From contig JAFGRY010000004.1 of assembly GCA_016934955.1 (NCBI GenBank), positions 124,001-188,000 of the forward strand: 64,000 nt of DNA. Reading direction: 5' to 3'. The stretch's first letter is position 1, and each line of letters opens with the position of its first letter. Source of the DNA: a bacterium (GTDB lineage: Bacteria > Zhuqueibacterota > QNDG01 > JAGLOF01). Made by a program: the position numbers and the translations under genes. The notes under the pieces are model-generated. The model was not told the DNA's origin, made no database searches, and was given only the letters and a program-made list of their open reading frames with translations. Positions 1 through 10,008 of this stretch are shown here, piece by piece.

Positions 1-136
1 CCCGGAAGATGGCGTCGACATGGCTTTTACTTTTTTTGTCCTTTTCCAGATGGATAAGATTGTCATTGAGAATGGTCAGGTGATCTTCCGTCTCTTCAAA
101 AAAGGAATCCCTGAATTCAGCATATGTTTTACTCAT
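1..136 (-). CDS. cheA: CheA chemotaxis histidine kinase, N-terminal fragment
   Basis: Only the first 45 codons are inside the window; the gene continues past base 1. The visible peptide begins MSKTYAEFRDSFFEETEDHL and continues through a helix to DAIFR. This is the opening of the CheA HPt domain, where the phosphorylated histidine would follow in an xxHSLKG motif just outside the window. The ATG at 136 overlaps the end of cheR by 8 bp (ATGAGTAA), which implies translational coupling. CheA would take signals from the two chemoreceptors encoded upstream through CheW and phosphorylate CheY. The assignment rests on the N-terminal pattern plus the cheW-cheR context; the catalytic domains are not visible. 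Confidence 0.8.
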   Translation of the reverse strand, partial: MSKTYAEFRDSFFEETEDHLTILNDNLIHLEKDKKSKSHVDAIFR

Positions 137-995
137 TGTGACCCCGGCCGAGACGTTTGGTTTCCATGGTAGATTGCTCTTTTTTGAATACAGTCGGTTG
201 TATGTACTTCAATTCGGTCCTGCTCTGGATAAAGTTGTCCGCATAGCCCACGACAAGGTATCCGTTGGACTCAAGCGCCTGATAGAGATTCTCCGCAACA
301 ATCTGTTTGCTTTCTTTGTTGAAGTAGATCATGGCATTGCGGCAGAGAATGATGTCCATCGTGCCGTAGGGGAACGGTTTCAACAGATTCCGGCAGTGAA
401 AAGAAACCTTGTCTCTTATTTCATCCGTGAGCGTATAGAGATCCTCTTCCGCATCATACCGGAAATACTTTTTTTTCAACGAGGCCGGCATTTTCGCTAC
501 TGCGTAGGGCTTGAATACTCCCTGCCTGGCCCGCTGAATCATCGCATTGCTGATATCCGTCCCGATAATGGTAATGTTCCAGGAACGATAGAGCGCCGGC
601 CGTTCCTGGAAGGTTATTGCCAGTGAGTAGGGCTCTTCGCCCGATGAACAGGCGGCGCACCATATGCTGAGGGTCTTTACACCTTTCGCCTTTTGTTGTT
701 GCATCAGCTCGGGAACAATCGTGTCATGAATATAATCGAAATGTTCCGGATTACGGAAAAAATATGTTTCGTTCGTTGTAAGGGCATCGACGAATTCGAT
801 CAATTCCTTCTTGCCGGCGGGGCTGTTCATCAGCAGGTCACAGTAATCCTGAAAATTGTCGAATCCGTGCACGGCAAGCCGTTTTCTCAGCCGGTTGTTC
901 ACCAGCGCCGTCTTACAGTCCCGCAGGTGGACGCCGGTCTGATCGTACATCAGTTTTTGAATGCACTGGAATTCTTTTGTTTTCACATTTATCAT
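129..995 (-). CDS. cheR: CheR chemoreceptor glutamate methyltransferase
   Basis: This cytoplasmic enzyme transfers methyl groups from S-adenosylmethionine to glutamates on chemoreceptors, giving adaptation in chemotaxis. The 288-residue length is normal for CheR. An N-terminal helical domain (about 1-75) contains the family signature TTNETYFFR. The Rossmann-type SAM domain shows IWCAACSSGEEPYSLAI and later DIILCRNAMIYF. No C-terminal TPR domain is present. The gene lies between cheW (71 bp upstream) and cheA (8-bp overlap). Neither chemoreceptor in this operon ends in the NWETF-type CheR-tethering pentapeptide, so methylation here probably works without tethering; that last point is inference. 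Confidence 0.95.
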   Translation of the reverse strand: MINVKTKEFQCIQKLMYDQTGVHLRDCKTALVNNRLRKRLAVHGFDNFQDYCDLLMNSPAGKKELIEFVDALTTNETYFFRNPEHFDYIHDTIVPELMQQQKAKGVKTLSIWCAACSSGEEPYSLAITFQERPALYRSWNITIIGTDISNAMIQRARQGVFKPYAVAKMPASLKKKYFRYDAEEDLYTLTDEIRDKVSFHCRNLLKPFPYGTMDIILCRNAMIYFNKESKQIVAENLYQALESNGYLVVGYADNFIQSRTELKYIQPTVFKKEQSTMETKRLGRGHNE

Positions 996-1066
996 CGTTC
1001 TGTTCCGCCCTCAACTCCCCTGATCGAGGTTCTGTGGTGCCGTTTCTCCTGCCTGCAGCGGCTGCA

Positions 1067-1660
1067 TTACCTGCTTCTTTTTCCTGTCTTCTTCGGGGCT
1101 GCCTTTTTCTGCGTCTTCGGGGCCTGTCCGGAAGATGCATCGTTTTCCGCTGTTTCCTCCTGTTGGCGTATCTTCTCCCTGAGCTTGTCTATCTCCCTGA
1201 GCTGTATTATCTCTCCGTCGGTCAGTATTTTCCGTATGTTGAGGAGAATGACGAGTCCGCTTTCAGTTTTTCCCAGACCCTTGATGTAGGGCCTGATGTC
1301 TGCCGAGGTCATTTCCGGCGGATCTTCGATGCGGTCATCCGGTATGCGGATGATCTGATCGACATGATCAACGATGGCGCCGATGATTTTTTCTTCGACT
1401 TCAAAAACAACGATCCTGTTTTGTTTCTCAGCCTGTTTTTGCGGGAGTCCGAATTTTTTTCTCAGATTGATCACCGGTATGACATTGCCGCGTAAATTGG
1501 TCACACCTTCGATAAAATCGGGCGTTTCAGGAACATGTGATATCGGGCCCAGACGGATGATTTCCAGCACCTGGAGAATGTCGACACCAAAGTCCTCATT
1601 GCCCAGCTGAAAAACCACGACCTGAGTTGTGGAAACGATTTCTTTTCTTTTCTCTTGCAT
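1067..1660 (-). CDS. cheW: CheW chemotaxis coupling protein with basic tail
   Basis: This adaptor links chemoreceptors to CheA in the cytoplasmic signalling array. Residues about 10-155 form the CheW SH3-like fold, with typical stretches QVVVFQLGNEDFGVDIL, GVTNLRGNVIPVINLR and IGAIVDHVDQIIRI. The protein has 197 residues against about 150-170 for most CheW proteins. The extra C-terminus (about 160-197) is a charged helix followed by a Lys/Ala/Pro-rich tail of unknown role. The start at 1660 is 32 bp after the chemoreceptor stop, in keeping with a shared transcript. Confidence 0.94.
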   Translation of the reverse strand: MQEKRKEIVSTTQVVVFQLGNEDFGVDILQVLEIIRLGPISHVPETPDFIEGVTNLRGNVIPVINLRKKFGLPQKQAEKQNRIVVFEVEEKIIGAIVDHVDQIIRIPDDRIEDPPEMTSADIRPYIKGLGKTESGLVILLNIRKILTDGEIIQLREIDKLREKIRQQEETAENDASSGQAPKTQKKAAPKKTGKRSR

Positions 1661-1692
1661 GAAGCGTCCCTCATCAAACAGTGTGCATTCTC

Positions 1693-3297
1693 TTATCGGT
1701 GATTCACCGACGCCTGTTCACCCGCTTTTTCCGTTCTCAACTTGAACTGGTTCACCACTTCCCGCAGCATGAGGGTCTGGGACGTAAGCTCTTCGCTCGC
1801 GGCAGCCATCTGTTCAGATCCCAGGGCCGTTTCCTGTGTCACCGCGCCAATGGATTCAACACTGCTGGAAATCTCTTCCGCGCCCGTGCTCTGCTCTTCC
1901 GATGCGGCGGCAATCTGCTGAATCATCTCCATGGTCTCGGTCACTGACTGCACGATTGCCGCAAGCGCCTCTTCGGTCTGGCTGGTGGCGGTTTTCCCCT
2001 GGGCAATGGCCTTGTTCGTCTCCTTGACTGACTCGGTTGCGTTCTGGGCGCCGACCTGAATGGCGAGAATGGTTTCGGCAATCTCTTTTGTTGAATTGGT
2101 CGTTCTCTCGGCGAGCTTTCTCACTTCGTCGGCGACAACGGCAAATCCCCGGCCCTGTTCGCCGACCCTGGCTGCTTCGATGGCGGCGTTGAGTGCCAGC
2201 AGATTTGTCTGATCGGCAATCTGATCGATGACTTCGATGACCGCGCCGATCTGTTCGGCACTGCTTGACAGGGACAGAATGATGTCCGACGTTTTTTCCG
2301 ACGATGCGACGATCGCCTCCATACCATCCCGCATGATCTGCATGGTCGTGCCGCCCTCTTTGGCTTTTTCGCCCGCGCGTTCGGCAATTTTCGCGGTTTC
2401 GGTGGCATTCTGGGAATTGAGAATGATGGAAGAGGTCATTTCCTCGACGCTGGAAGCCACTTCCGCGGCCTGGGCTTTCTGCTGCTCGGCACCTTCGGCC
2501 ATCTGGTTCGCGGTTGAGCCTATCTCATTCGCTGTCTCGGCGACCAGCTCGGTGTTTTCCTTGACCCGCTCAATGATGTCATGCAGTTTATCGGCGAAGA
2601 GGTTGAACCAGCGGGCCATTTCGCCGATCTCGTCATTGAACGCGACCTTGATCCGCTTGGTCAGATCGCCCTGGCCCTGGGCGATATCGCGCATGACCTC
2701 GGCGACATTCTTGATGCCCCCCGCAACGCTTCTGCTCAAAAGGAAGGCGAGAAACAGGGTGCCCGCGAGAATCACGGCTGCCAGCGCGAGAGAAATGCCG
2801 GCATTCCTGTTCGCCCGCTGATCGAGGTAGCGCTTCGAGAAATCGATTTCCACCTGGCCCAGCCTGGTGCCGCCGAGATCCTGCATCGGCACGGTTACCA
2901 GGAACATGTCTTTTTTCTCATCCACGGTGATGGAATCGACGGTGCCTGTCTGCAGGGCACGGCCGTCCCTGGCGATGAGACCGGTGACAAAGGCATTGGC
3001 CTCGTCGAATACTCGTACATCCGAGATGGTTGCCAGGTCATTGTCGGCTTTGCTGCGGATGAGATCGAGTGTCTGCTCGAGCGCCGCCCCTTCATCGATG
3101 ATGAATGTCTGCATGCCCACGGCGAGATTGTCGGCAAGCAGATCGGCGATAAAGATCGCGTTGTTCTGAAGAATGTCTCTGCTCATCCGTTTTGCCTGGG
3201 AGGGAGAAAAGAAGCCCATGAGCAGGCTCAGGATGATGCCGACGCCGGACACCAGCATCATGATCTGCATGCGAATGGAAATATCACGTAACTGCAT
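1693..3297 (-). CDS. Methyl-accepting chemotaxis protein
   Basis: Transmembrane chemoreceptor of 534 residues. Membrane segments lie at about 11-30 and 167-187 and flank a periplasmic sensor region of about 135 residues with no recognisable ligand fold. A HAMP linker (about 188-240) and a long cytoplasmic signalling coiled coil follow. The hairpin tip is conserved ([20 protein letters not shown], then [18 protein letters not shown]). Candidate methylation glutamines and glutamates lie in [16 protein letters not shown]. The C-terminus has no pentapeptide tether for CheR. The signalling half is nearly identical to the receptor at 8237-9862, so the two probably share one array. The gene starts 18 bp after the YfiR-like gene, suggesting it responds to the uptake proteins encoded upstream. 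Confidence 0.95.
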   Translation of the reverse strand: MQLRDISIRMQIMMLVSGVGIILSLLMGFFSPSQAKRMSRDILQNNAIFIADLLADNLAVGMQTFIIDEGAALEQTLDLIRSKADNDLATISDVRVFDEANAFVTGLIARDGRALQTGTVDSITVDEKKDMFLVTVPMQDLGGTRLGQVEIDFSKRYLDQRANRNAGISLALAAVILAGTLFLAFLLSRSVAGGIKNVAEVMRDIAQGQGDLTKRIKVAFNDEIGEMARWFNLFADKLHDIIERVKENTELVAETANEIGSTANQMAEGAEQQKAQAAEVASSVEEMTSSIILNSQNATETAKIAERAGEKAKEGGTTMQIMRDGMEAIVASSEKTSDIILSLSSSAEQIGAVIEVIDQIADQTNLLALNAAIEAARVGEQGRGFAVVADEVRKLAERTTNSTKEIAETILAIQVGAQNATESVKETNKAIAQGKTATSQTEEALAAIVQSVTETMEMIQQIAAASEEQSTGAEEISSSVESIGAVTQETALGSEQMAAASEELTSQTLMLREVVNQFKLRTEKAGEQASVNHR

Positions 3298-3315
3298 AGC
3301 TCCTCCAGTGCCAGG

Positions 3316-3837
3316 TCATTTGACCGTCTTGGCCAATTTCATGATAGCGGGATTCCAGCTGACGTTTTCGAGGACGGTGGATGTCAGGTTCAGCCGTATC
3401 ACCGGTTTCCCGTTTCCGCCAACGCCGAATCCCAGGGTCACCCCCCTGTCAACCAGATCGATATTACCGGCCATTGAGAGCACCTTGTACTGCCGGGAAT
3501 ACTCCATTCCCATATCGGCTTTGGTGTTTGCCCCGATAACCAGGATCGACGGCTTTTCCAAAGGCAGGGTGTTCCCTCCTTCGACCCGGGCCAGCGTGGC
3601 GCTGCCGATTGCCTGCCCGATCCCTTTTTTCAGCTCTTCGGTAATGTCCGATTCGCCCAGTACATATATAGAGACGGAATCCGAACCGCTGATATTTGTT
3701 TCAAACGCGGCCAGCTTGATAATCAGCGCGGCGGCCACGTACGGGGGTGCCTCACGGTCCTGTCCGAAGGCGACGGGGAAGGATGAGGCAGAGATCCCGA
3801 TGCATGTGAGCAGGATTGAAATAAACAGCCGTTTCAT
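3316..3837 (-). CDS. YfiR/DUF4154-family periplasmic protein
   Basis: A 173-residue exported protein with a signal peptide ending near residue 25. The mature part fits the YfiR (DUF4154) pattern: an early KLAAFE segment, a central VSIYVLGESDITEEL strand-helix, KPSILVIG, and a C-terminal block GVTLGFGVGGNGKPVIRLNL ending in a helix with LA. In Pseudomonas, YfiR is a periplasmic repressor of a diguanylate cyclase. Elsewhere the family often accompanies TonB-dependent receptors and membrane sensors. Here it lies between a TonB-dependent receptor (27 bp) and a chemoreceptor (18 bp), so a role in relaying periplasmic state to the chemoreceptor is a reasonable inference. No diguanylate cyclase is present in the window. 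Confidence 0.75.
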   Translation of the reverse strand: MKRLFISILLTCIGISASSFPVAFGQDREAPPYVAAALIIKLAAFETNISGSDSVSIYVLGESDITEELKKGIGQAIGSATLARVEGGNTLPLEKPSILVIGANTKADMGMEYSRQYKVLSMAGNIDLVDRGVTLGFGVGGNGKPVIRLNLTSTVLENVSWNPAIMKLAKTVK

Positions 3838-3864
3838 TTTCGTTCTCCGTTTTCAAGATATTCG

Positions 3865-5994
3865 TTATTGCCCTACGGTTATGCCGACGAGATAGAGACT
3901 GCCAATCCGGTCGGCGAAGCCGAATTCCCGGGTGTCGTCGTTCAGTATATTCCGGGCATTGATAAAAAGTGTCACCAGGGGATTAATGGTGTAGGAAATT
4001 TTTGCGTTCAGGAGAAATTTCCCCTTCATAGTCGTATTGTTGTAATAGGTCGTTGAGGTGAAGGGCGGAAAGGGCATGGTCAGCGTATAATCTTCATGAT
4101 CGTATTCCTGTCTGCCGTATGTATAGGCGCTGACATTGAGGGTGAGCCTGTCAGCCGGCCGGTAATTGAGATAGAGGCCGCCGTAGTAATCGGGTGTGTG
4201 CCTGTGCCTGATATCGACAGTCGAATCCTGCCGGGATATATCGGGGGCGTACTCTTTCAAGTTTGTACGCTGAACGGTTATAAACGCTTTCAGGTGAACC
4301 CTGGAGCTGGGCAGATAGTTCAGACTTGCGGTCATGCCGATCTGCTGGGCCTTGAGATCCAGGTTCTGCCATTCACTGATTGTGTAGAGCAGCCCGTTCC
4401 GGAATTCAGTCTTGCCGTTTTCGAAGAGTTCGGCGTAATCCCTGGTGTAGGAATAGAACCCTTCGATATCGGTTTGAAGATGTTTTGTCCATTTGGCCCG
4501 GTACCCGATTTCGATCATGTCCTGGGTGAGGAGAGCCAGATCCTGGTTGCCCAGCATGGCGAATCCAATCCCCGCGACCGGAACGGGAATATCCATGTCG
4601 AAAAAGAGCTGGGCGAGAAACGCGGCCCGGTTGGCCCGGGAATAGGCAGTCCTGATCAGATGGCCGGGATTTATGGAATAGAGCCCGGAGAATTGATATG
4701 ACGGGTATATCTTGTCCGGGGCGCTGTATTTGTCGCCTCTGAGGCCGGCAACCAGCCGCAGGTGACCAGTCTGGTAATCGGCGCGCACACCGAATCCCGC
4801 GGAAGTCAGCGACTGATATCCGCCCATGTACTCCCAGTCATACTGTGCGTTTTTAAAACTCACTCCGGGACGGAGGCTTACCGCTCCCGCCTTGAGCGTA
4901 TACTCGATCTCGGCATCCATATTGGTGGATTTGTTGGAAGAAGCCACGGTGCTGAGAGTGCTCGACTCACCGCTGGTCAGAGAGAATCTGCCGGTCAGCC
5001 CCCGGACGTTTCCGCTGAGATTGAGGTACGCCGATCTGGAATCCCAGGTCGCGAAGGACAGGGCGCCGATATCAACGTAGATGTTCTGGACCCTGGCGTC
5101 TGCATATCCGCCGCTGATATCCAGAGCGACATGCTCGGCGGGGTGGTAATTGAGAAACGCGTTAAGGCCCGTTTTATCGGCGGCCAGCGCCGGATTTGGA
5201 TACCGGATGTCAAAGTCGCTCAGTCTCTGACCGGTATCCAGGGCGAGTATCTCCTCCGGGAAATCGTCGAAGGCGATGTACCGGCCCTGTTCCATAACGT
5301 AGTAGTCGGTCTGGTACCGGTCTCTTTTCTGATAATTTCCTGAAACGAGCATGCTGAATGTGTCGGTGCTGTATCCCAGCGAACCATTGGCGAGCGTCGT
5401 GTTTACAGAGCCCCGCTGCAGGCCGGCACGGGCCTGCAGCCCGTTATTCTCAGGTCTGCAGGTGATGATGTTGATCACACCGGCCACCGCATTGGGACCG
5501 TAGAGCGCTGCCGCCGGACCCCGTACTACTTCTATCCGCTCCACATCGTTGAGATCGATGGCAAAGTCATTCCAGAAGGTGCCTCCGTCGAGATAGTTGT
5601 AGACGATGCGGTTGTCTATCATTACCAGCGTGATGGTGTTGATGGCGTTTGAAAATGCCTGGTTCGGGGAAATGTTACCCAGTCCCCGTAAATGGATGTC
5701 GTAAATACCATTGGTCTTTTCCCGGACCATCACTCCCGGGACCAGCCGCATCGCTTCCTGAATCGAGGTCGCACCCGCGTTGCGGATCTCCTCTTTGGTG
5801 ACCACCGAGGAAGAGAGCGGAGAAGTGAACAGGTCCTCGACCTGTTTTGACGCCGAGAATATTTTGATGTTCAGCAGGTCTTCCAGGGACATGCTCAACA
5901 GATCCTGCGTCTCCTGAGAAAATCCAGGTGCAGCCAGCAGCAGCGTCAGCAGCGCGGCCGCCGTTTTTTTGAATATGTGTGATGATCTTTTCAT
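3865..5994 (-). CDS. TonB-dependent outer-membrane receptor (first of two in map order)
   Basis: Outer-membrane transporter of 709 residues with a signal peptide (1-26). The segment LLSMSLEDLLNIKIFSASK at about 32-50 is shared with the paralogue next door and may hold the TonB box. A plug domain follows (about 60-178), containing the classic VERIEVVRGPAAALYGPNAV. The rest is a beta-barrel with alternating aromatic and polar strands. The last residue is Gln, not the usual aromatic. The substrate is unknown: no Fur box or vitamin riboswitch was seen nearby. It starts 24 bp after the second receptor's stop and sits in a chemotaxis operon, so its ligand may also be an attractant. Confidence 0.93.
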   Translation of the reverse strand: MKRSSHIFKKTAAALLTLLLAAPGFSQETQDLLSMSLEDLLNIKIFSASKQVEDLFTSPLSSSVVTKEEIRNAGATSIQEAMRLVPGVMVREKTNGIYDIHLRGLGNISPNQAFSNAINTITLVMIDNRIVYNYLDGGTFWNDFAIDLNDVERIEVVRGPAAALYGPNAVAGVINIITCRPENNGLQARAGLQRGSVNTTLANGSLGYSTDTFSMLVSGNYQKRDRYQTDYYVMEQGRYIAFDDFPEEILALDTGQRLSDFDIRYPNPALAADKTGLNAFLNYHPAEHVALDISGGYADARVQNIYVDIGALSFATWDSRSAYLNLSGNVRGLTGRFSLTSGESSTLSTVASSNKSTNMDAEIEYTLKAGAVSLRPGVSFKNAQYDWEYMGGYQSLTSAGFGVRADYQTGHLRLVAGLRGDKYSAPDKIYPSYQFSGLYSINPGHLIRTAYSRANRAAFLAQLFFDMDIPVPVAGIGFAMLGNQDLALLTQDMIEIGYRAKWTKHLQTDIEGFYSYTRDYAELFENGKTEFRNGLLYTISEWQNLDLKAQQIGMTASLNYLPSSRVHLKAFITVQRTNLKEYAPDISRQDSTVDIRHRHTPDYYGGLYLNYRPADRLTLNVSAYTYGRQEYDHEDYTLTMPFPPFTSTTYYNNTTMKGKFLLNAKISYTINPLVTLFINARNILNDDTREFGFADRIGSLYLVGITVGQ

Positions 5995-6018
5995 AGGGAC
6001 CCTCCCTTAAAACAGCAC

Positions 6019-8172
6019 CTACATGGTGATGGAGCAGCCGGTCATAACGAGTGCGCCGATTCGATCGGAGAACCCGAACTCCGCGCTGTCCTGAAAGAAA
6101 TTCTTCGCGGTGAGAAAAACCGAGAAATTGCTCACCAGCCGGTAATCGACATGAATGAGCGGAATGAATTTACCTGAAACCTCCGTCTGACCGGTGTTTT
6201 CATCATAACTGGCGAAATCGTGGCGGTAGACATGCCCGCCCAGGTAGTACAGGGAAGCATTGATATTCATCCTGGAGAACGGGTGGTAGCTGATGTTGAG
6301 ACCGCCGTAAAACGCCGGAGTCTGCTTGTGCGTTATCGATACTGTCTCGTATTCGGGCAGCAGGAAGATCGATTCGACTGGATTGATCACCAAGGGTGAA
6401 ATACGCTGATCAAAATTGTCCAGCGTCGTTTTCTGCAGAGTACCGAACATCCGTCCCCGGAGGGTCGAGCTGAATGCGAACTCGAGATTGGCGGTGCAGC
6501 CGAATTGCCTGGCGACCGCTTCGATATTCTTGTAATGATACATGATCAGCAGGCCTTCGGCGGTGAGGTTCATCACGTCCGGTTCGAAGGTGGTGAAATG
6601 ATCTGTTTTTGTGTAGAACGCTTCAATATCCAGCTGTATATTATCGGATATTTTTTTCCGGAATCCCAGCTCCAGCATATCCATCGTCGGCAATGTGAGA
6701 TCGGGAATGCCGCGATACTGGATCAGGGCTCCTTCAGGATGTTCATTATAGTCGACGTGCACATCCAGCATGAAGGGACCTCGGTTCGCCCGGGAGTAGA
6801 CGAGACGCCCCAGCGTCTTTTCGGTGAACCGATAGGTGCCGGCAAACTGATAGGTGAAATAGTCATTATCCGGGTGATTGTACCGATCCATTCGCAAGGC
6901 GGCGATGAGCCGCAGCCGGTCCACGGGATTGAATTCGGACCGGATAAAGGCAGCGCTGTTGGTGAGTTTCTTCTCACCGTTGAGGAGGCCCCGGCCGTCT
7001 CCGCCGGCATAGGGCATATCCGCATACACCACGCGCTGGTAACTGATTCCCGGCCGTATGATAGCCGGGCCGAGAGTGAATTCATATTCCAGAGAACCGT
7101 CGAGGGTTGTGAGGTCGAATTTTCCGGCATCATTGCCGACCTGAATATTCCGGGTGCCCGAGTTCCCCGAAAACTGGGCGGTCAGCCCGTAGAAATCGGC
7201 AGTGCCGTTAAAGAAGCGTGTGCTGGATTCCCGTACACTCAGCGGTGTCGATGTCATTTCCATGAGAACGGCCTGGGACTTTGACTCCTCTGCGCCTCCG
7301 GCCAGGAAAAGATGCGCGTTATCGTTCAGGTCTCCGAAAAGACTCACGCTGCCGGCCATCCGTTCTTTGGCGCGGTCATGTTTCCAGAAACGTTCGCCGT
7401 CGGAAGCCTGGCTGCCGTTGATGTAATCGAACAGGCCGGTGGGAGGGCCGTACCGGCCGGTGACGAAGCTGTAGTAGTCTTCCTCAAAGCGGTTTCTTTC
7501 CTCGTAGAGGCCGCTGACCCGTACTTTGAAGCGATTGTCCGCCAGACTGGCGGTGACCGCTGCATCGGCCAGCCGGGTCTTCGGTGTCCCCTGCGTAAAC
7601 GATCCGTCCAGGGCCGCGGGACGATCCTCCGGTTTCCGGGTGATGAAGTTGATCACGCCGGTGACCGCATTGGGACCATACAGCGCTGAAGCGGGCCCGC
7701 GAATGATTTCCACGCGATCGATGTCGTGGACCGAGATCGGCAGCGTTTCCCAGAGTATGCCGCCGTTCATATTGTTGAAGACCGTTCTGCCGTCGATCAT
7801 GACCAGGGACATCATGTTTTCACTGAAGAAGATAAAATTTCCGGGAGGTATATTGTCATTTCCGCGTATGTGCACATCGAAGTTGCCGTTGGTCTCCTCC
7901 CGTACGATGAATCCGGGCACCAGCCGGAAGATTTCTTCGATACCGGTCACCCCCGCGGATTCGATCTCCTCTTTGCTGATCACCGTGGAAGAGAGAGGTG
8001 AGTCAAATACATTTTCACTGCGCTTGGAAGCGGAGAATATTTCGAGATTGAGCAGGTCTTCAAGCGAGAGGCTCAGGAGGTCCTGGTTGTCCTGCGGCAG
8101 GGCGGCGCCGGCAAAAAGCAGGAAGAAACAGCCGATACCCGCAATAAGATGTTTTTTGATACTGAAATCCAT
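6019..8172 (-). CDS. TonB-dependent outer-membrane receptor (second of two in map order)
   Basis: Outer-membrane transporter of 717 residues and a paralogue of the product encoded at 3865-5994. It has a signal peptide (1-26) and the same post-signal stretch LLSLSLEDLLNLEIFSASK. The plug domain contains IDRVEIIRGPASALYGPNAV, followed by a 22-24-strand type barrel. The loop sequences differ clearly from the paralogue, so the two are likely to bind different ligands. The duplication looks old: the plug is well conserved while the barrel is not. The protein ends in CSITM without a terminal Phe. The gap to the upstream chemoreceptor gene is 64 bp. Confidence 0.93.
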   Translation of the reverse strand: MDFSIKKHLIAGIGCFFLLFAGAALPQDNQDLLSLSLEDLLNLEIFSASKRSENVFDSPLSSTVISKEEIESAGVTGIEEIFRLVPGFIVREETNGNFDVHIRGNDNIPPGNFIFFSENMMSLVMIDGRTVFNNMNGGILWETLPISVHDIDRVEIIRGPASALYGPNAVTGVINFITRKPEDRPAALDGSFTQGTPKTRLADAAVTASLADNRFKVRVSGLYEERNRFEEDYYSFVTGRYGPPTGLFDYINGSQASDGERFWKHDRAKERMAGSVSLFGDLNDNAHLFLAGGAEESKSQAVLMEMTSTPLSVRESSTRFFNGTADFYGLTAQFSGNSGTRNIQVGNDAGKFDLTTLDGSLEYEFTLGPAIIRPGISYQRVVYADMPYAGGDGRGLLNGEKKLTNSAAFIRSEFNPVDRLRLIAALRMDRYNHPDNDYFTYQFAGTYRFTEKTLGRLVYSRANRGPFMLDVHVDYNEHPEGALIQYRGIPDLTLPTMDMLELGFRKKISDNIQLDIEAFYTKTDHFTTFEPDVMNLTAEGLLIMYHYKNIEAVARQFGCTANLEFAFSSTLRGRMFGTLQKTTLDNFDQRISPLVINPVESIFLLPEYETVSITHKQTPAFYGGLNISYHPFSRMNINASLYYLGGHVYRHDFASYDENTGQTEVSGKFIPLIHVDYRLVSNFSVFLTAKNFFQDSAEFGFSDRIGALVMTGCSITM

Positions 8173-8236
8173 ATATTTTTTCCTCAGAATGTGTTGCGAT
8201 CTCTTCTATGCAAAGGCCTGAAGCAGGGAACCTTCC

Positions 8237-9862
8237 TCAGGCGGACCGGGTTCTCAATGTAAACTGATCAACCACTTCACGCAGAGCGAACGTCTGGGTG
8301 TTGAGCTCTTCGGCGGCCGCGGCCATCCGTTCCGCTCCCAGTGATGTTTCCTGGGTGACCGTGCCGATCGATTCGACGCTGCTGGATATCTCCTCCGCGC
8401 CGGAGCTCTGCTCTTCAGAGGCCGCGGCGATCTGCTGGATCATCTCCATGGTTTCAGTGACACTCTTGACGATTGCCTGAAGCGCCTGTTCGGTTTTTCC
8501 GGTTGCGTCCTCTCCCTGGGAGATCGCAGCGTTCGCCTCTTTCATCGATTCGGCGGCGTTCCGGGCTCCCACCTGAATTGCGAGAATCGTTTCGGCGATC
8601 TCTTTGGTGGAATTCGTTGTCCTCTCGGCGAGTTTTCTTACTTCATCCGCTACGACCGCGAATCCCCGTCCCTGTTCGCCGACCCTGGCTGCTTCGATGG
8701 CGGCATTGAGCGCCAGGAGGTTGGTCTGGTCAGCCAGCTGGTCAATGACCTCGATGACCGCCCCGATCTGTTTCGCGCTGTCTGAAAGTGACTGGATTAT
8801 ATCGGAGGTTTTTGCCGAAGCGGCAACGATCGCCTCCATTTCGTTTCTCATTACGCGCATCGCAGTGCTGCCTTCATTCGCTTTTTCACCGGCTTCTTCG
8901 GCGATTTTCGCTGTTTCCGTGGCATTCTGGGAGTTAAGGATGATCGACGACGTCATTTCTTCGACACTGGATGCGACTTCAGCCGCCTGGGCCGTCTGTT
9001 CCTCGGCTCCTTCGGCCATCTGGGTCGCAGTCGAACTGATTTCTACGGCTGCACCTGCGACCTGTTCCGTATTCGCTTTTACCTGTTCGATGATGTCGTG
9101 CAGCTTATCGACGAAGAGATTGAACCACTGGGCCATCTGTCCGACTTCATCGTTGGAATCCATGGTGATTCTCTTGGTAAGATCGCCTTCACCCTGAGCG
9201 ATGTCTTTGAGAATGCTGTTCAGCTCAAGAATGGGTTTGGTGACCAGGCGGGTCAGGAAGATGGTGATTCCGCCGAGCAGGATCACCGACCACATGGCGA
9301 CGCCGAACATGCTGCGTTTTGAACGGGTATTGTTTTTCCGTGATGCTTCCAGTGCGAGATTCATGGCGTTGCGGCTGGAAGCCGTGTTGCTCTGAAGCGT
9401 TTCCTTGATGGCATTGTACCTGGAGGTCATTTCCTGGAGCGTGGTCATCATTCGCTGATCCATGACCCCCGAAATCAGTTGCGTACTCGCATCCACAGCC
9501 AGTGTATAGTATTCCTGCATGTCACGTTTGAGAACTGCCAGGTCTTCGGCGTCAAGCACGGGATTTTTCTTTCCTTGATCGAGCAGTTGAATGAACCTGG
9601 AATAGATCGTATCAGCTGATTTGATCTGCTCGAGTTCCAGACTTGCAACTCCCGCCTGCAGCGTGCGCTGTATCTCTTCGAGAGCATCCTCGAGATCGCG
9701 GTTCATCTCCAGGGCGGGAACATATCCCCGGCCGATCTGGTTCAGATGGTCTTCATTTTTCGTACTGTAGAAAAGAGAGACAATGACGATAATGACGAAG
9801 CCGATGCTTGCCGCTGCGGGGATAAGCAGTACCTTGTATCTGAATTGCAGGTTTTTGAACAT
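8237..9862 (-). CDS. Methyl-accepting chemotaxis protein
   Basis: Chemoreceptor of 541 residues. I chose the ATG at 9862 because AGGAAGA lies just upstream of it; an in-frame ATG 78 bp earlier has no such site and precedes the signal anchor with 26 unlikely residues. Membrane helices are at about 11-33 and 185-204, and the periplasmic part (about 150 residues) looks all-helical. A HAMP domain and a signalling coiled coil follow, the latter almost the same as in the receptor at 1693-3297. Its upstream neighbours are a small binding protein and a porin. Such a set suggests that the receptor senses a substrate delivered through the porin, which is inference. Confidence 0.94.
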   Translation of the reverse strand: MFKNLQFRYKVLLIPAAASIGFVIIVIVSLFYSTKNEDHLNQIGRGYVPALEMNRDLEDALEEIQRTLQAGVASLELEQIKSADTIYSRFIQLLDQGKKNPVLDAEDLAVLKRDMQEYYTLAVDASTQLISGVMDQRMMTTLQEMTSRYNAIKETLQSNTASSRNAMNLALEASRKNNTRSKRSMFGVAMWSVILLGGITIFLTRLVTKPILELNSILKDIAQGEGDLTKRITMDSNDEVGQMAQWFNLFVDKLHDIIEQVKANTEQVAGAAVEISSTATQMAEGAEEQTAQAAEVASSVEEMTSSIILNSQNATETAKIAEEAGEKANEGSTAMRVMRNEMEAIVAASAKTSDIIQSLSDSAKQIGAVIEVIDQLADQTNLLALNAAIEAARVGEQGRGFAVVADEVRKLAERTTNSTKEIAETILAIQVGARNAAESMKEANAAISQGEDATGKTEQALQAIVKSVTETMEMIQQIAAASEEQSSGAEEISSSVESIGTVTQETSLGAERMAAAAEELNTQTFALREVVDQFTLRTRSA

Positions 9863-10008
9863 ACGTTCTTCCTTCGCATAGTACGCTCCCGGTTGTTCGG
9901 GAGGCGATTTCCGGGCGGCTGGTGGGTAAACTCCTCTCAACCGCCCGGCCTGGTTCCCTCCAGATCCCGTCGATCAGCGCTTGATTGCTGAGAGACGGGC
10001 ATCCGTGA
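9863..10008. other. Intergenic spacer with stem-loops
   Basis: This is the longest gap inside the sensory operon. It contains a perfect 8-bp inverted repeat, CCGGGCGG at 9911-9918 and CCGCCCGG at 9941-9948. A smaller TCAGC/GCTGA hairpin lies near 9972-9989. Neither is followed by a T-tract on the minus strand. They are better read as mRNA processing or stability elements between the binding-protein and chemoreceptor cistrons than as terminators. Confidence 0.4.

Noticed and set aside
913-1140. Arg-rich minus-strand frame overlapping cheW and cheR ends
   Set aside because: Its composition is that of an out-of-frame reading of the Lys/Ala-rich cheW tail; there is no start signal.
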